The notes beneath the pieces are model-generated. The model was not told the origin of the DNA and did no database searches. It worked only from the letters and a program-made list of their open reading frames with translations. DNA of 64,000 nucleotides, from positions 930,001 to 994,000 of the forward strand of contig CP048717.1 of NCBI GenBank assembly GCA_022641835.1, in the 5' to 3' direction. Numbering within the stretch: the stretch's first letter is position 1; each line of letters opens with the position of its first letter. The stretch is from Petasospora fabianii (Eukaryota > Ascomycota > Saccharomycetes > Phaffomycetales > Wickerhamomycetaceae). Positions 9,189 through 19,889 of the stretch are shown in pieces. The translations under genes were made by a program, and so were the position numbers.

Positions 9189-12127
9189 ATGTCCATCCAG
9201 TTAAGAGATGGTCTACAAAACCAGCCACTTGACAAGGCGTTAGAAGACCTTTTGGTCCGTTTTGTCGTCAACTCGCCCGCTGAAAGTCTGACCACAAGTG
9301 AAGTAAGTCTCTTCCACCATATGAGTCAATCGCTAAGGCTTAATTGAGCTAATTAATTAAGGGCCCTATATCTCAGTTTAACAACAAGTCACTAACCCAC
9401 CACTAATAGAGAGTTTTCTTCCTCTTTGAAGAGGCACACTGGTTCTACTTGGACTTTTTGCGTACCATCAATCCAAGTCTTCCATCTTTAAAAATGAGAG
9501 CGTTCTCCAAAAAGCTGATTGAGCTTTTTCCGATGGTCTGGCAAGGTGGTGATCTTGAAGAGGGTTTGAAGGGATTCTTAAATTACAAGCGTTCCATTCC
9601 AGTCAGGGGTGCGGCTTTGTTCAATACCCAGCTCAATAAGTTGCTGCTTGTACAGGGTACCGAATCTAACTCGTGGTCGTTTCCAAGAGGTAAGATCTCG
9701 AAAGATGAAGATGATGTTGCATGTGCTTGCAGAGAAGTCAAAGAAGAGATCGGGTTTGATATCTCCCCATACATCAAGGAGGACGTCTACATCGAGAGAA
9801 ACGTTCAAGGTAAGAACTTCAAGATATTTATGTGTAAAAACGTTCCAGATGACTTCCCTTTCAAACCAATTGCCAGAAATGAGATCAAATCCATTGTTTG
9901 GGCTGACTTCAAATCTTTGACAAAGAAAGTCAAGAACGACTCGTCAAAATACTTTTTGGTGCCAGGCATGATCCATCCCTTGATCAACTATGTCAAGAAG
10001 AACAAGGGTGAGATTGATGAGGCTAAGCTCAAGTTGGATGTCGAGATCCAGCTGAAGTCTATGCTTGGAATCGGAGAGACCCCATCTCAGCCAGTCAACG
10101 ATCCAGGAAGAGAGATCTTGGACTTTATCAGAGAATCTACTGCCAAGAAGCAACTCAAGGACCAACAGGAGAATGCCCAGAATCACCAGTCCCTCAATAT
10201 GCATATTCCACCTCAGATGCCAATGTATCCAATGCCTGCCTTTGGATTCCATCCACCACCATTCCAACAACTTCCTCTCATTGCGCCATTTGCTCCTCCT
10301 CCTATGGGTGCTATGGGAATGCCTTCCATGCAGCTGCCAAACTTTGGTATAAACCCAATGATGTTCCAGGGCCCACCAATGCCAGTGAGACCAACTCAAA
10401 TACAGGCTCCTCCATCTACAGACCAGTTACAAAGACCATCTCTCAGCTTCAGAAACGATGCTGGAAGCAAAGAATTGCTTGGTCTTTTGAATTCCAAGGA
10501 CACCAAACCGAAAGATGGAAGCGGATTCTTGTCTCAGTTGATGGGTACAGACGCTAATGAGGAGAAGCAAAAGAAGAAGATCACATTGTTGAAGAGAGAT
10601 GCATCGGCCGAAGACAGCTCATCGAAGCACAAGAATGACCTGCTTGCATTGATCAAGCAACACCCAAAGAAGGTGGACACACCTTCTTCAACACTGGAGC
10701 AGAAAGAAGAACCTCCAGTATCACATTCGAACAATGCTTCTGCCGAGTTGCTGAATCTATTGAAACCAAAGAAGCCAACGGCTAATGGTGATGCTGCTTC
10801 GAAGACAAAACCTAATACGAGAGAGTCTTCCCCACAAACCCAGGGAAAGAAAGAGAAAACAAAGGAGAAGCCACTATCAAAGAAGAAGATGAAACAACCA
10901 TCTTCCAATGACGAGTCAGCTCACCTTCAGGCCAAGCCACCAAGCAAGGAGCTGCTTGAGCTCATTAAGAAATCTAAAAAGCAAAATGACGACGACGCTG
11001 AAATCTTTGAAGACTACAGTGATGATGATTACTACGAAGAAGAAGAACATGAAGATAATGGTGAAAAGTTTTTTGAGGCTCAGGAACCAGCAGCCGTACC
11101 TTCAGCAGTCGAACCAGTGAAGAAGATGAGATTGCTGAAGAGAGGTCAGACGCTGGATGACCTCAAAGCAGAGTCAGAAACCGCCGAGAAGAACGAGTCC
11201 CTACATGATACTGCTGATGCTAACGAAATAGGGAGTGATTTGCATGAAGCTCACAGTGTTTCAACAATTCAGTTTTCTGATGATGATGAAGACGACGATG
11301 ACGATGACGAAGATTCGAGTGATGAGACTAAAGGTGACATTTTAGAGAATCCATCCACTGCCCACATCACTGTCGATGCCCTGGAGGCATCCGATGATGA
11401 TGACATCTACAATGCTCCTACTCCACAACCAACTGTAAAGACCAGTGCTGGTGCTGAGATTCTGGATAGTCTCAGTCGTGACACACCAACACCAACACCA
11501 ACTGTTGGCACTAATGTTGCCGGTAATGAGATCTTGAGTATCCTACAAAGTAAGCCGCAGACACCAGTCGCCACACAGGAAAACATCAACGCGAAGAATG
11601 ACCTCCTTGGTCTTTTGCATAAGAGTCAAACACCACAGCAGCCAGCAACACCAGCATCTGATCCTAGTGCCGATTTGTTGGCTATGTTGCACAAGCCACC
11701 GGCCACACAAGAGTCTGCTGCTACGCCCGTTGTAGCACCAGTACCATCACAAGTTGCAAAGGACCCAAGTGCTGACTTACTCGCTATGCTCCATAAGAAG
11801 CCATCTAATGAGCCAAGCCCATCTTCAACACCAGTTTCAGCCCCGCTTAGGGAGTCCTCTTCACCATCCAATGACCTCTTAGCCCTGCTTAAAAAGCCTG
11901 TGAAGTCACCAGAACCAGAGCAATCTGCCTCATCCCAACCACCCCAGTCTTCTCCAACACAGAACGTTGGATCGCCAGCCAACGACTTGTTGAGCCTTCT
12001 TCATAAGGCTCCAACTCCACCTGCATCTACAAACTCAGTAGAGGCCTCGCCAGTCGCTGCTCCGCAACTGGAGAAAAAGGAGAACCCAGGAAAATCGTTG
12101 ATGAACTTGCTCTTCAAGAAGAAGTGA
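9189..12127 (+). CDS. DCP2: mRNA-decapping enzyme Dcp2 (one intron)
   Basis: Dcp2 removes the m7G cap in 5'-3' mRNA decay, working with Dcp1, Edc3 and Pat1 in P-bodies. Exon 1 is 9189-9302 (38 codons). The intron is 9303-9409, with GTAAGT, ACTAAC at 9391-9396 and TAG. Exon 2 is 9410-12127, giving 943 residues. The splice restores the regulatory domain, reading ..TTSE then RVFFLFEEAHWFY. The Nudix box runs from about 133 to 155, beginning GKISKDEDD and ending REVKEEIGFD, the GX5EX7REVXEEXG pattern. The long C-terminal region contains at least eleven short Leu-rich helices of the LLxLL/HLM type, the motif that binds Edc3 and Pat1, plus acidic runs. S. cerevisiae Dcp2 is 970 residues. The sense is unambiguous. 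Confidence 0.97.
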
Positions 12128-12422
12128 GTCAATAAACGTCACACTTGTACACACAATTGTTAATCCCTTTGCAATACATTGTAGCTTACTCGACTGGCAG
12201 TTGTTTGTTGTTATGGCGACACCGCGAATCGATCAGAAATGTAAACAAACGGAGCGGAAAAACGCGTAACGCTCCACACATTATCCTTTCTCTTTCCCAT
12301 TGCCACCCGCTCCTCAATACACTTCCACGGTGTTTCGCCTCTTGCCTACTCTCCTGCCACTGAGACGGTCGCTGATTCGTTCCTCCACTGCGCTACTGCT
12401 ACCCAGAATCAGAGCTCACAGA

Positions 12423-15400
12423 ATGGCGCCTCCGTTGCAGGAAGCAAATTTGAACACGATGAGCTCTTCGAACCCCAAGAAGAAGACAGCCACTGATCAG
12501 TATCAGAAGCTCTCACAGCTTGAGCATATCCTCAAAAGGCCAGATACTTACATTGGTTCGACAGAGCCACTGGAGCAAAAGATCTGGGTATACTCCAATG
12601 AGGAGGAGGGAATGCTTGACAAGGAGGTTAAGATCGTTCCAGGTTTGTTCAAGATCTTTGATGAGATCCTCGTCAATGCTGCTGATAACAAGATCCGTGA
12701 CCCTTCTATGACCAAGATTGAGGTTGTGATTGATGCTGAGAATAATACTATTTCCATCAAGAACGACGGTAAGGGTATCCCAGTCGAACATCACGAGAAG
12801 GAGAACATGTACATCCCAGAATTGATCTTTGGTAACCTCTTGACTTCTTCCAACTATGATGATAATGAAAAGAAGGTTGTTGGTGGTAGAAACGGTTATG
12901 GTTCCAAGCTTTGTAATATTTTCTCCACAGAGTTCACTCTCGAGACACTTGATCTCACTGCCGGAAAGCTTTACAAACAGACGTGGAGAAACAACATGTC
13001 CGTCGTTGAGAAGCCAAAGATCACCGCTGCAAAGGCCAAGAACGAGTTCACAAAGATTACATTTAAGCCAGACTTGGAGAAATTCCACATGGATAAGCTT
13101 GATGAAGACATTTTAGGTGTGCTCCGTCGTCGTGTTTACGATTTGGCTGGTACAGTGAAAGGTGTTTCCGTTTACCTTAACGGTGAGAAGTTGAAGATTA
13201 GAAACTTCAAGGAGTACGTTGAAATGTATGTGAAGGCCATGAACAAGAAGAGACAAAGTGAGGGTGATATGGCTGAAGCTGATGCTCAAAAGAAGCCAAA
13301 GATCATCTATAAGATGCTTGACGACCCAAAGTCTAAGGGACGTTGGGAGATCGCTTTTGGTGTCTCGGATACACAATTCAACCAGGTTTCCTTCGTCAAC
13401 TCGATTGCCACAACTTCTGGTGGTACACATGTGACATACATTGCTGATCAGATTGTCGATAAGGTTGGTGCAGCTTTGAAGAAAAAGCACAAGAACTCTC
13501 AGGTTAAGCCATTCCAGATTAGAAACAACATGTTCATCTTCATCAACTGTTTGATTGAAAACCCAGCTTTCACATCCCAAACCAAGGAGCAATTGAGTAC
13601 CAGAAAAGCTCAGTTCGGCTCCGAGTGTAAGGTTCCAGATGAGTTCATTACTCAGGTGATGAAGACCGAGTTCATTGAAAAGATCATGGATGTTGCTCAG
13701 GCTAACGCCGATAAGGCACTCAAGAAGACAGATGGTTCCAGAAAGTCCAGAATCACCAACTTGCCAAAGCTTCATGATGCCAACATGGCAGGTACTAAAG
13801 AAGGTTATAAATGTACTTTGATCTTGACAGAGGGTGATTCCGCCTTGGCATTGGCCGTTGCAGGTCTAGCAGTTGTCGGAAGAGACTACTATGGTTGTTT
13901 CCCGTTGCGTGGTAAACCATTGAATGTTAGAGAGGCTTCTCATACCCAAATCTCCAATAATGCGGAGATCAATGCCTTGAAGCAGATCATTGGTTTGCAA
14001 CACAAGAAGAAGTACGAGGATACCAAGTCTTTGAGATATGGCCGTATCATGCTCATGACAGATCAGGATACCGATGGTTCCCATATCAAAGGTTTATTGA
14101 TCAACTTTGTTGAGAGTCAATGGCCAGAGCTCTTGAAGATTCCAGGATTCTTGTTGGAATTTATCACTCCTATTGTTAAGGTGAACATCACCAAGCCAAG
14201 AAAGGAAACCATTGCCTTCTACAGTATGCTTCAGTACGAGGACTGGGTCGAGAAAGAGAGTCACAAATTCACTTGGACCCACAAGTACTACAAGGGTTTG
14301 GGTACTTCCACTCCAGAAGAAGGTCGTGAGTACTTCTCCGATTTAGTTCAACATATGAAGACATTCGAGCCATTGCAGGATGAGGACAAGCAATACATTG
14401 ACTTGGCTTTCTCCAAGAACAGAGCAGATGACAGAAAGGATTGGATTGGATCATTTGTCGAAGAAGGAAATGATGACCGTTATGAGATGGAGACTGTCGG
14501 TATTACTCAGTTCATCAACTACGACTTACGTCTCCACTCTATCTATGACTTGAAGAGATCTGTTCCGAGTGTTTTGGATGGTTTGAAGCCAGGTCAAAGA
14601 AAGATTATGTTTGGTTGTTTGAAGAGAAACTTGAAGAATGAAATCAAGGTTGCCCAGTTGGCTGGTTACATTTCAGAGAAGACAGCTTACCACCACGGTG
14701 AACAGTCTTTGGTTCAGACTATCATCAACTTGGCTCAGGACTTTGTCGGCTCCAACAACTTGAACTTGCTCTTGCCAAATGGTGCTTTCGGTACCAGATT
14801 GATGGGTGGTAAGGATGCCTCTGCTCCCCGTTATATTTTCACCGCTTTGGCTCCACTCACTTCTAACGTTATCCACAAGGACGACAGTGCTCTTTTGACT
14901 TACAACGAGGATGACGGTCAGCTGGTTGAACCGGTTTCTTACATTCCTACTATTCCAATGGTATTGGTCAACGGTGCTGAGGGTATTGGTACCGGTTACT
15001 CCACTCTTGTTCCACAGTACAACCCGGAGGAGATTGTTGCCAACTTGCGTGCACTTATGAACAACGAGGAGATGACTGAGATGGCTCCATGGTACAAGGG
15101 TTGGGATGGTCAGGTCCAAAAGATTGGTCCAGACAGATACAGAATGTTCGGAAAGATTGAACAGTTGGATGCTAATACCTTGGCAATCACCGAGCTTCCT
15201 CCAAAGATGTGGATTTCCAACATGAAGGAGTTCTTGCTTCAGGGCCTTGCTGGTACTGACAAGGTGAAGCCATGGATCAAGGACTTTGAGGAAAAGCACG
15301 GTCTTGGTATTAGATTCATCGTCACTCTTTCTGATGAGGAGATGAGAAAGGCTCACGCTGTTGGTCTCTACGAAAAGTTCAAGTTGTCCCAGATTGTGAA

Positions 15401-16952
15401 CTTGACAAACATGGTCTTGTTCGACGCTCAGAACCGTATCAAGAAGTACGAAACCGTTGAGGAGATCATGAAGGACTTCTACTACGTCAGATTGGAGTTC
15501 TACCAGAAAAGAAAGGAACACTTGGCTAAGCAGTTGGAGAATGAGCTCGCCAAGTTGTGCGCTCAGGCGCGTTTCCTCAAGATGGTCATTGGAGGTGAAT
15601 TGATTGTTAGCAACAAGAAGAGAGTTTCCTTGATTGAGGAGTTAGAAGACTTGAACTTCCCTAAGTTTGACAAGAAGGGTAACCCAGTCTACTCCAAGAC
15701 TGACAGTGCTGATCTGACCAGAGATGAGACCATGTTGGAGGACGAGAGTGAGTCTGAAGAAGCTGCTGATGAGGATGCCAATGTTCACACTAGAGAGTCT
15801 GTGATATCCAGTTTCGATTACTTGCTTGGTATGCCAATTTGGTCTTTGACTAGAGAGAGATACGAGAAGATCTTGCAGCAAAAGGCAAGCAAGGAGGACG
15901 AGTTGACTGAGTTGCTCAAGTTGAGTGCCAAGGACATTTGGAACAGAGACTTGGATGAGTTCCTTGTTTCTTGGAAGAAGTTCCTAGTTGATGACGAGGC
16001 CAAGAGAATGACCCTGATATCCGGTAAAAAGGGTAAGAAGTCTCGTAAGAGAGCTGCTGACAGTGATGATGATGACTGGGGCAATGCCAAAAAGAAGAAG
16101 ACCACCAAGAAGGGCAAGAAGGACGAAGATAAGTGGGATTCTGTCAAGGGTGAACTGATTCCAATTCCAGACTTTGTTCCACCAAAGACAAGGGTCAAAA
16201 AGGAGTCTACACCATCTGTCAAATCCGAGGATTCTACTGCCATCAAGTCCGAGTCTACTCCTGAAGTATCATTGCCTTTAACTGAGAAGGCGAAGACTTC
16301 AGTTGATAAGCCCAAAGAGGAACCAACACAGAGTAAGTTGACTTCATTCTTTGGTGTCGGCGGTAAGTTTGGTACGCCTACAAAGGGTTCTGATCCTTTT
16401 AGCTTTGATGACGATGACGATGGTGATATCAAGGGACCTAAGATCGAAGAGGGTACTGGATCGAATGATGATTTGGATGTCATCAAGCCTGTCAAGAAGA
16501 CATATGGTAAGAAAGTTGCTATCAACAAGAACACAGCTCCTAAGAGGGCCCCAGCGAAGAAGAAGAAGTCTGTTATTTCTGACTCTGATGATGACGATGA
16601 GCCAAGCGATGCGTTCGGTGAGAGTGATGATGACTTTGAGGTGATAGATGAACCAAAGAAGACCACCAAGAAGGCAGCTGCTCCGAAGAAGGTTGAGCCT
16701 CCTAAGAAGAAGGCCACACCGGCTGCAAAGAAGGCTGTAGCACCAAAGAAGAAGAAGAAGTCAGACGATCTTCTTGATGCTGACCTTGATCTTGATATGG
16801 AGTCGATGGATCTTCCAACTGAGCCAAGAGCTAGATCAGGAAGAGCAAAGCCAAAGACTTACAAGATTGAGGACTCTGAGGAGAGTGATGTCATGTCTCT
16901 TTCAGATGATGAATCTGAAGATTTTGAGGATGACGATGACGAGTATGAATGA
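12423..16952 (+). CDS. TOP2: DNA topoisomerase II
   Basis: This nuclear ATP-dependent type IIA topoisomerase passes duplexes through a double-strand break to decatenate chromosomes. The start at ATG 12423 gives 1509 residues (S. cerevisiae 1428); a second ATG is at 12459. The order is: GHKL ATPase with GRNGYGSKL; transducer; Toprim with EGDSA near Glu470 and DQDTDGSHIKGL; cleavage domain with active-site Tyr804 in SAPRYIF; then a long acidic/lysine-rich C-terminal tail carrying nuclear localisation and phosphorylation-type sequence. The reading frame stays open 51 codons further upstream without an ATG (see findings). One ACGCGT (MCB) lies at 12262-12267, consistent with cell-cycle expression. 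Confidence 0.98.
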   Translation: MAPPLQEANLNTMSSSNPKKKTATDQYQKLSQLEHILKRPDTYIGSTEPLEQKIWVYSNEEEGMLDKEVKIVPGLFKIFDEILVNAADNKIRDPSMTKIEVVIDAENNTISIKNDGKGIPVEHHEKENMYIPELIFGNLLTSSNYDDNEKKVVGGRNGYGSKLCNIFSTEFTLETLDLTAGKLYKQTWRNNMSVVEKPKITAAKAKNEFTKITFKPDLEKFHMDKLDEDILGVLRRRVYDLAGTVKGVSVYLNGEKLKIRNFKEYVEMYVKAMNKKRQSEGDMAEADAQKKPKIIYKMLDDPKSKGRWEIAFGVSDTQFNQVSFVNSIATTSGGTHVTYIADQIVDKVGAALKKKHKNSQVKPFQIRNNMFIFINCLIENPAFTSQTKEQLSTRKAQFGSECKVPDEFITQVMKTEFIEKIMDVAQANADKALKKTDGSRKSRITNLPKLHDANMAGTKEGYKCTLILTEGDSALALAVAGLAVVGRDYYGCFPLRGKPLNVREASHTQISNNAEINALKQIIGLQHKKKYEDTKSLRYGRIMLMTDQDTDGSHIKGLLINFVESQWPELLKIPGFLLEFITPIVKVNITKPRKETIAFYSMLQYEDWVEKESHKFTWTHKYYKGLGTSTPEEGREYFSDLVQHMKTFEPLQDEDKQYIDLAFSKNRADDRKDWIGSFVEEGNDDRYEMETVGITQFINYDLRLHSIYDLKRSVPSVLDGLKPGQRKIMFGCLKRNLKNEIKVAQLAGYISEKTAYHHGEQSLVQTIINLAQDFVGSNNLNLLLPNGAFGTRLMGGKDASAPRYIFTALAPLTSNVIHKDDSALLTYNEDDGQLVEPVSYIPTIPMVLVNGAEGIGTGYSTLVPQYNPEEIVANLRALMNNEEMTEMAPWYKGWDGQVQKIGPDRYRMFGKIEQLDANTLAITELPPKMWISNMKEFLLQGLAGTDKVKPWIKDFEEKHGLGIRFIVTLSDEEMRKAHAVGLYEKFKLSQIVNLTNMVLFDAQNRIKKYETVEEIMKDFYYVRLEFYQKRKEHLAKQLENELAKLCAQARFLKMVIGGELIVSNKKRVSLIEELEDLNFPKFDKKGNPVYSKTDSADLTRDETMLEDESESEEAADEDANVHTRESVISSFDYLLGMPIWSLTRERYEKILQQKASKEDELTELLKLSAKDIWNRDLDEFLVSWKKFLVDDEAKRMTLISGKKGKKSRKRAADSDDDDWGNAKKKKTTKKGKKDEDKWDSVKGELIPIPDFVPPKTRVKKESTPSVKSEDSTAIKSESTPEVSLPLTEKAKTSVDKPKEEPTQSKLTSFFGVGGKFGTPTKGSDPFSFDDDDDGDIKGPKIEEGTGSNDDLDVIKPVKKTYGKKVAINKNTAPKRAPAKKKKSVISDSDDDDEPSDAFGESDDDFEVIDEPKKTTKKAAAPKKVEPPKKKATPAAKKAVAPKKKKKSDDLLDADLDLDMESMDLPTEPRARSGRAKPKTYKIEDSEESDVMSLSDDESEDFEDDDDEYE

Positions 16953-17021
16953 TTTGGCGTTCAATCGGTTTACTACTGTATACTAGAAATGTGATAAAAG
17001 ATTTTGGTAATTTATTCATAA

Positions 17022-17903
17022 TTAGACAAGGTGACGAGACTTGGAACTCTCAAGCTCTATCTCAACTACCACATCTCTTAGCTCTGCAGTGCCCAGATGA
17101 TCAAAGTAAATATCAATGACCACCAATATCCACTGCATAATTGAGCCAATTGAATACCATCCATTGACCAATTCCACTTGGTGCTTGTAATAGCACATTA
17201 TAGCAAAACTCATAACACCAAAATATGCGTCTCTCAACACTTTCCTCGTTCTGTTCAGTGAGAGATTTTTTGATGTGATCTTGGTTTGGTAAAGATTTAT
17301 CCATACCAGCGTTGATAATGTATAGATAACGTATGCGTTCATGCTTGCTTTGACATTGTCATCGTTTGGAATACAGCTGAATGTGACAAGAGATATGTAT
17401 CGTATCAGAGCCGTGATGCCGAGATATTTAGCAGTACTTGTTGACTTCTTGTGTACAGCATTGATTGCGAGGGTATATCGGAGGATGTTGACTGTCGAAA
17501 GGACAGCAATACCAATTTGGTAGAGAGAACGAGATGGATAAGTGACATTCACAGTGCTCTGAATGGATGGGAAACTTATGGTGTGTTAGCAGCGATATCG
17601 AACTGGGAAAAGGGTATGGGGTACTTACAACTCATGCTTTAGTGAGTCGGCTGAAAAGATCTCAGAATAGCGAAACGCAAAAGCTGATAACAGAGAACTG
17701 CTAAAGATAGCTGCATTGACATCAGTTAGGATTTATAATGAGGATGATAGAGAGAATGTGGAGACGTACATGTCTTGATCAGTGTAGACACTCTCACGAG
17801 GTCTGAACCCGCAATCTGAACCTTGGTGTTAGTATCTGTCGTGATCTGAACTTATACAGCTGCCACTCACCTTCAGACCTGAAGACTTGAACTGAGATCG
17901 CAT
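17022..17903 (-). CDS. PGAP2-like GPI-remodelling membrane protein (four exons)
   Basis: No long open frame covers this gene; it appears after removing three tiny introns. Exons, 5' to 3' on the minus strand: 17903-17871, 17815-17770, 17710-17629, 17574-17022. Introns: 17816-17870 (GTGAGT, TACTAAC, CAG), 17711-17769 (GTACGT, CCTAAC, CAG) and 17575-17628 (GTAAGT, GCTAAC, AAG). Phases agree and the product is 237 residues. It reads MRSQFKSSGLK, then AGSDLVRVSTL, a membrane segment, FPSIQS, and further segments ending in a WYSIGSIMQW stretch. That order parallels human PGAP2 (GTLVRL, YLPSVSSAIG, VYTIFAILEY), which acts in GPI-anchor lipid remodelling. In S. cerevisiae this domain is the N-terminal part of Cwh43; here it stands alone. 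It is convergent with TOP2. The AAG acceptor is the least certain junction. Confidence 0.75.
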
Positions 17904-18212
17904 TGGTTTGAACCTTAAGTAATGGACAGAGGAGAGGATTATGTGTCAGTTCTGGTAAACACGCGTCGCGATTGTCTCGTCGTGTTGGCTTCATAACGGC
18001 ACCACCAGAAGAGCGCGTGGGGCCACCACAATAGCTGTATAGCAGTGATTCTATTAGGTTCAACGTTCCAGGGGCCCTAGTATTATATTAGAAACACAAT
18101 AAGTGCCATATATAAGATTATGTAGCCAAGTTAACCACCGAAAAGCAAAAGTCGTAGATCAGCTGATCGAAGGTAATCGGTATTTCAGTAACCAAATTCC
18201 GTCAGAAAAGTG

Positions 18213-18285
18213 GCTGCTTTAGCTCAGTTGGGAGAGCGTATGACTGAAGTTCATAAGGTCTTGTGTTCGATCCACAAAAGCAGCA
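18213..18285 (+). tRNA. tRNA-Phe (GAA)
   Basis: This 73-nt cloverleaf has acceptor GCTGCTT/AAGCAGC with discriminator A, D arm GCTC..GAGC with AGTTGGGA loop, anticodon stem TATGA/TCATA with loop CTGAAGT (anticodon GAA, G at 37), and T arm TTGTG-TTCGATC-CACAA. There is no intron, unlike the S. cerevisiae tRNA-Phe genes. Confidence 0.96.
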
Positions 18286-18288
18286 CTT

Positions 18289-18308
18289 TCTTTTTTTATT
18301 TTTTTTTT
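18289..18308 (+). terminator. Pol III T-run terminator of tRNA-Phe
   Basis: T-rich runs begin three bases after the tRNA 3' end, the normal RNA polymerase III stop. Confidence 0.85.
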
Positions 18309-18704
18309 GGCACACCAACACCAAATGGTTCAACTTCCCATCAATTAGCTAACTGGCTACTAGTTATAAAATCGGATTAATCTTACCTGAGTTGCTTGAA
18401 TTATTGACCATACGGGCTATGGGATATAAGGGAATGCGCGCGATTCTTAATCTGTTGATCTTGCGCATTCCATGGCTCAATTCTTATAAAGTTCCAAAGG
18501 AATCCGTATCCTGTCAATGATATTCAATTCTTTATTGAATGAATTCAGAGTAGAAAAACATAGTTTTCATTGCCCTTTAAATCGCCATGGGGTATGGAGG
18601 ATCAAGTCATGCTTCTGCATGAGGTTGGTGAATCGCTACAAGTTTTCTACAATTTGGCCAGTTCCTTACAATGGCATAATCCAGTTATCATTATAAAGAG
18701 GTAT
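18309..18704. other. Intergenic region after tRNA-Phe
   Basis: No gene is recognised here. It ends at the 3' end of the binding-protein-like gene. Confidence 0.4.
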
Positions 18705-19604
18705 TTACAAGGACACCACACCCTTTTTAAGTCTTGATTTGATAGTGTCTCTCGAGTCGTCTAAAACACCAGCCTCGATAAGCACATTATATGTCTTCTC
18801 CACAACGGTATCCTGATCAATTGATTTGACTAAGGCAGAATCCTGGAACTCAACGGTCTTGATCCACTCCTTAGCGTCCTCCTCAGAGTAATCCAAGTTA
18901 TTGAAGATATACTCGACAGCCTCCTCCTTGTGTGAGTTGAAGTACTCAATACCTTCGGAAATAGCAGCCAAGAAGTCAGAGATTTGCTTACTTTTGCTCT
19001 CCACAAGCTCAGTTCTGGCATTAATCACCCATGAAGGCCATGGTGTATAGATATCACCAATGTATTTGACCTCCTTGTTATCGTAGTATCTCTTCGTTGT
19101 AAAGTACTCCCACATGAAGGCGTCGGAAGCCTCAACACCCTCTTTATGATTCACAGAGTCTCTCAAGTTCTTAAAAGTGGACAAGATTGGGAATCCATCG
19201 AAGAAAGGTTTCTTGAATCCAAGCTGTAAAGCCAATACATAAGCCATAACATATGAACCTGATCCAATTCTACTGACACCAATCTTCTTCCCCGCAAGCT
19301 CCGCCTTATCAGTAAACTCTCTATTGAAACCTGTACTCACAGCCCAACGCAGTGGTGACTTGACATATGTACCAACCAGCTTGTAGTTTTCCTTACCCTG
19401 TGCAATGCCCCTAACAAAGGCCTCAGTGAGTCCAATGGCAATGTCGAGAGAGTTATCTTCAAGAGATTGGATCAAATGGCCAGATCCGGATGGGTATGGG
19501 ATCAACTCCACGGTGAGTCCGCGCGAGGTGAAGAAGCCCTTGCTCTGCGCAAAGGCAATTGGGGTACTGAAGTGCTCAGGGACGTAGCCAACTTTCAAGG
19601 ACAT
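18705..19604 (-). CDS. Ca3427-like protein with periplasmic-binding-protein fold
   Basis: The start is at ATG 19604 (299 residues); the upstream frame opens only from TTG. The sequence begins MSLKVGYVPEHFSTPIAFAQSKG, continues with GLTVELIPYPSGSG and has a type II periplasmic-binding-protein layout like the SsuA/THI5 group. It resembles the fungal family named after Candida albicans Ca3427, whose structure showed a PBP fold but whose ligand is, as far as I recall, not established. There is no signal peptide or membrane segment, so it is probably soluble and intracellular. It might bind or act on a small sulfonate- or pyrimidine-like molecule, but that is inference from the fold only. It is transcribed away from the neighbouring LAA2-like gene. 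Confidence 0.75.
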   Translation of the reverse strand: MSLKVGYVPEHFSTPIAFAQSKGFFTSRGLTVELIPYPSGSGHLIQSLEDNSLDIAIGLTEAFVRGIAQGKENYKLVGTYVKSPLRWAVSTGFNREFTDKAELAGKKIGVSRIGSGSYVMAYVLALQLGFKKPFFDGFPILSTFKNLRDSVNHKEGVEASDAFMWEYFTTKRYYDNKEVKYIGDIYTPWPSWVINARTELVESKSKQISDFLAAISEGIEYFNSHKEEAVEYIFNNLDYSEEDAKEWIKTVEFQDSALVKSIDQDTVVEKTYNVLIEAGVLDDSRDTIKSRLKKGVVSL

Positions 19605-19889
19605 AGTGATAGTGGGGTAGAGAGTCTTTAACAATTAGTAAAAGATTAGAACAATGAGTACGCAACATATTAATGTTTCTGTCTCGTCTCGTCACATTAC
19701 AAATTGGTGGTGTTCAGGTGTAACCTCTGTTTATTGTTACGCGAACTTGTTTTATTTCCACATGGCTTAAGAGCACGGGGAAGTATCAATCACGTCAAGA
19801 AGTTCTGCATTCAGCATCACAAGTCGACATAAAAAGAACCAGAGACTGGTTTGACCTTCGATTGATATAGAAGAGTGACATAGAACAGA

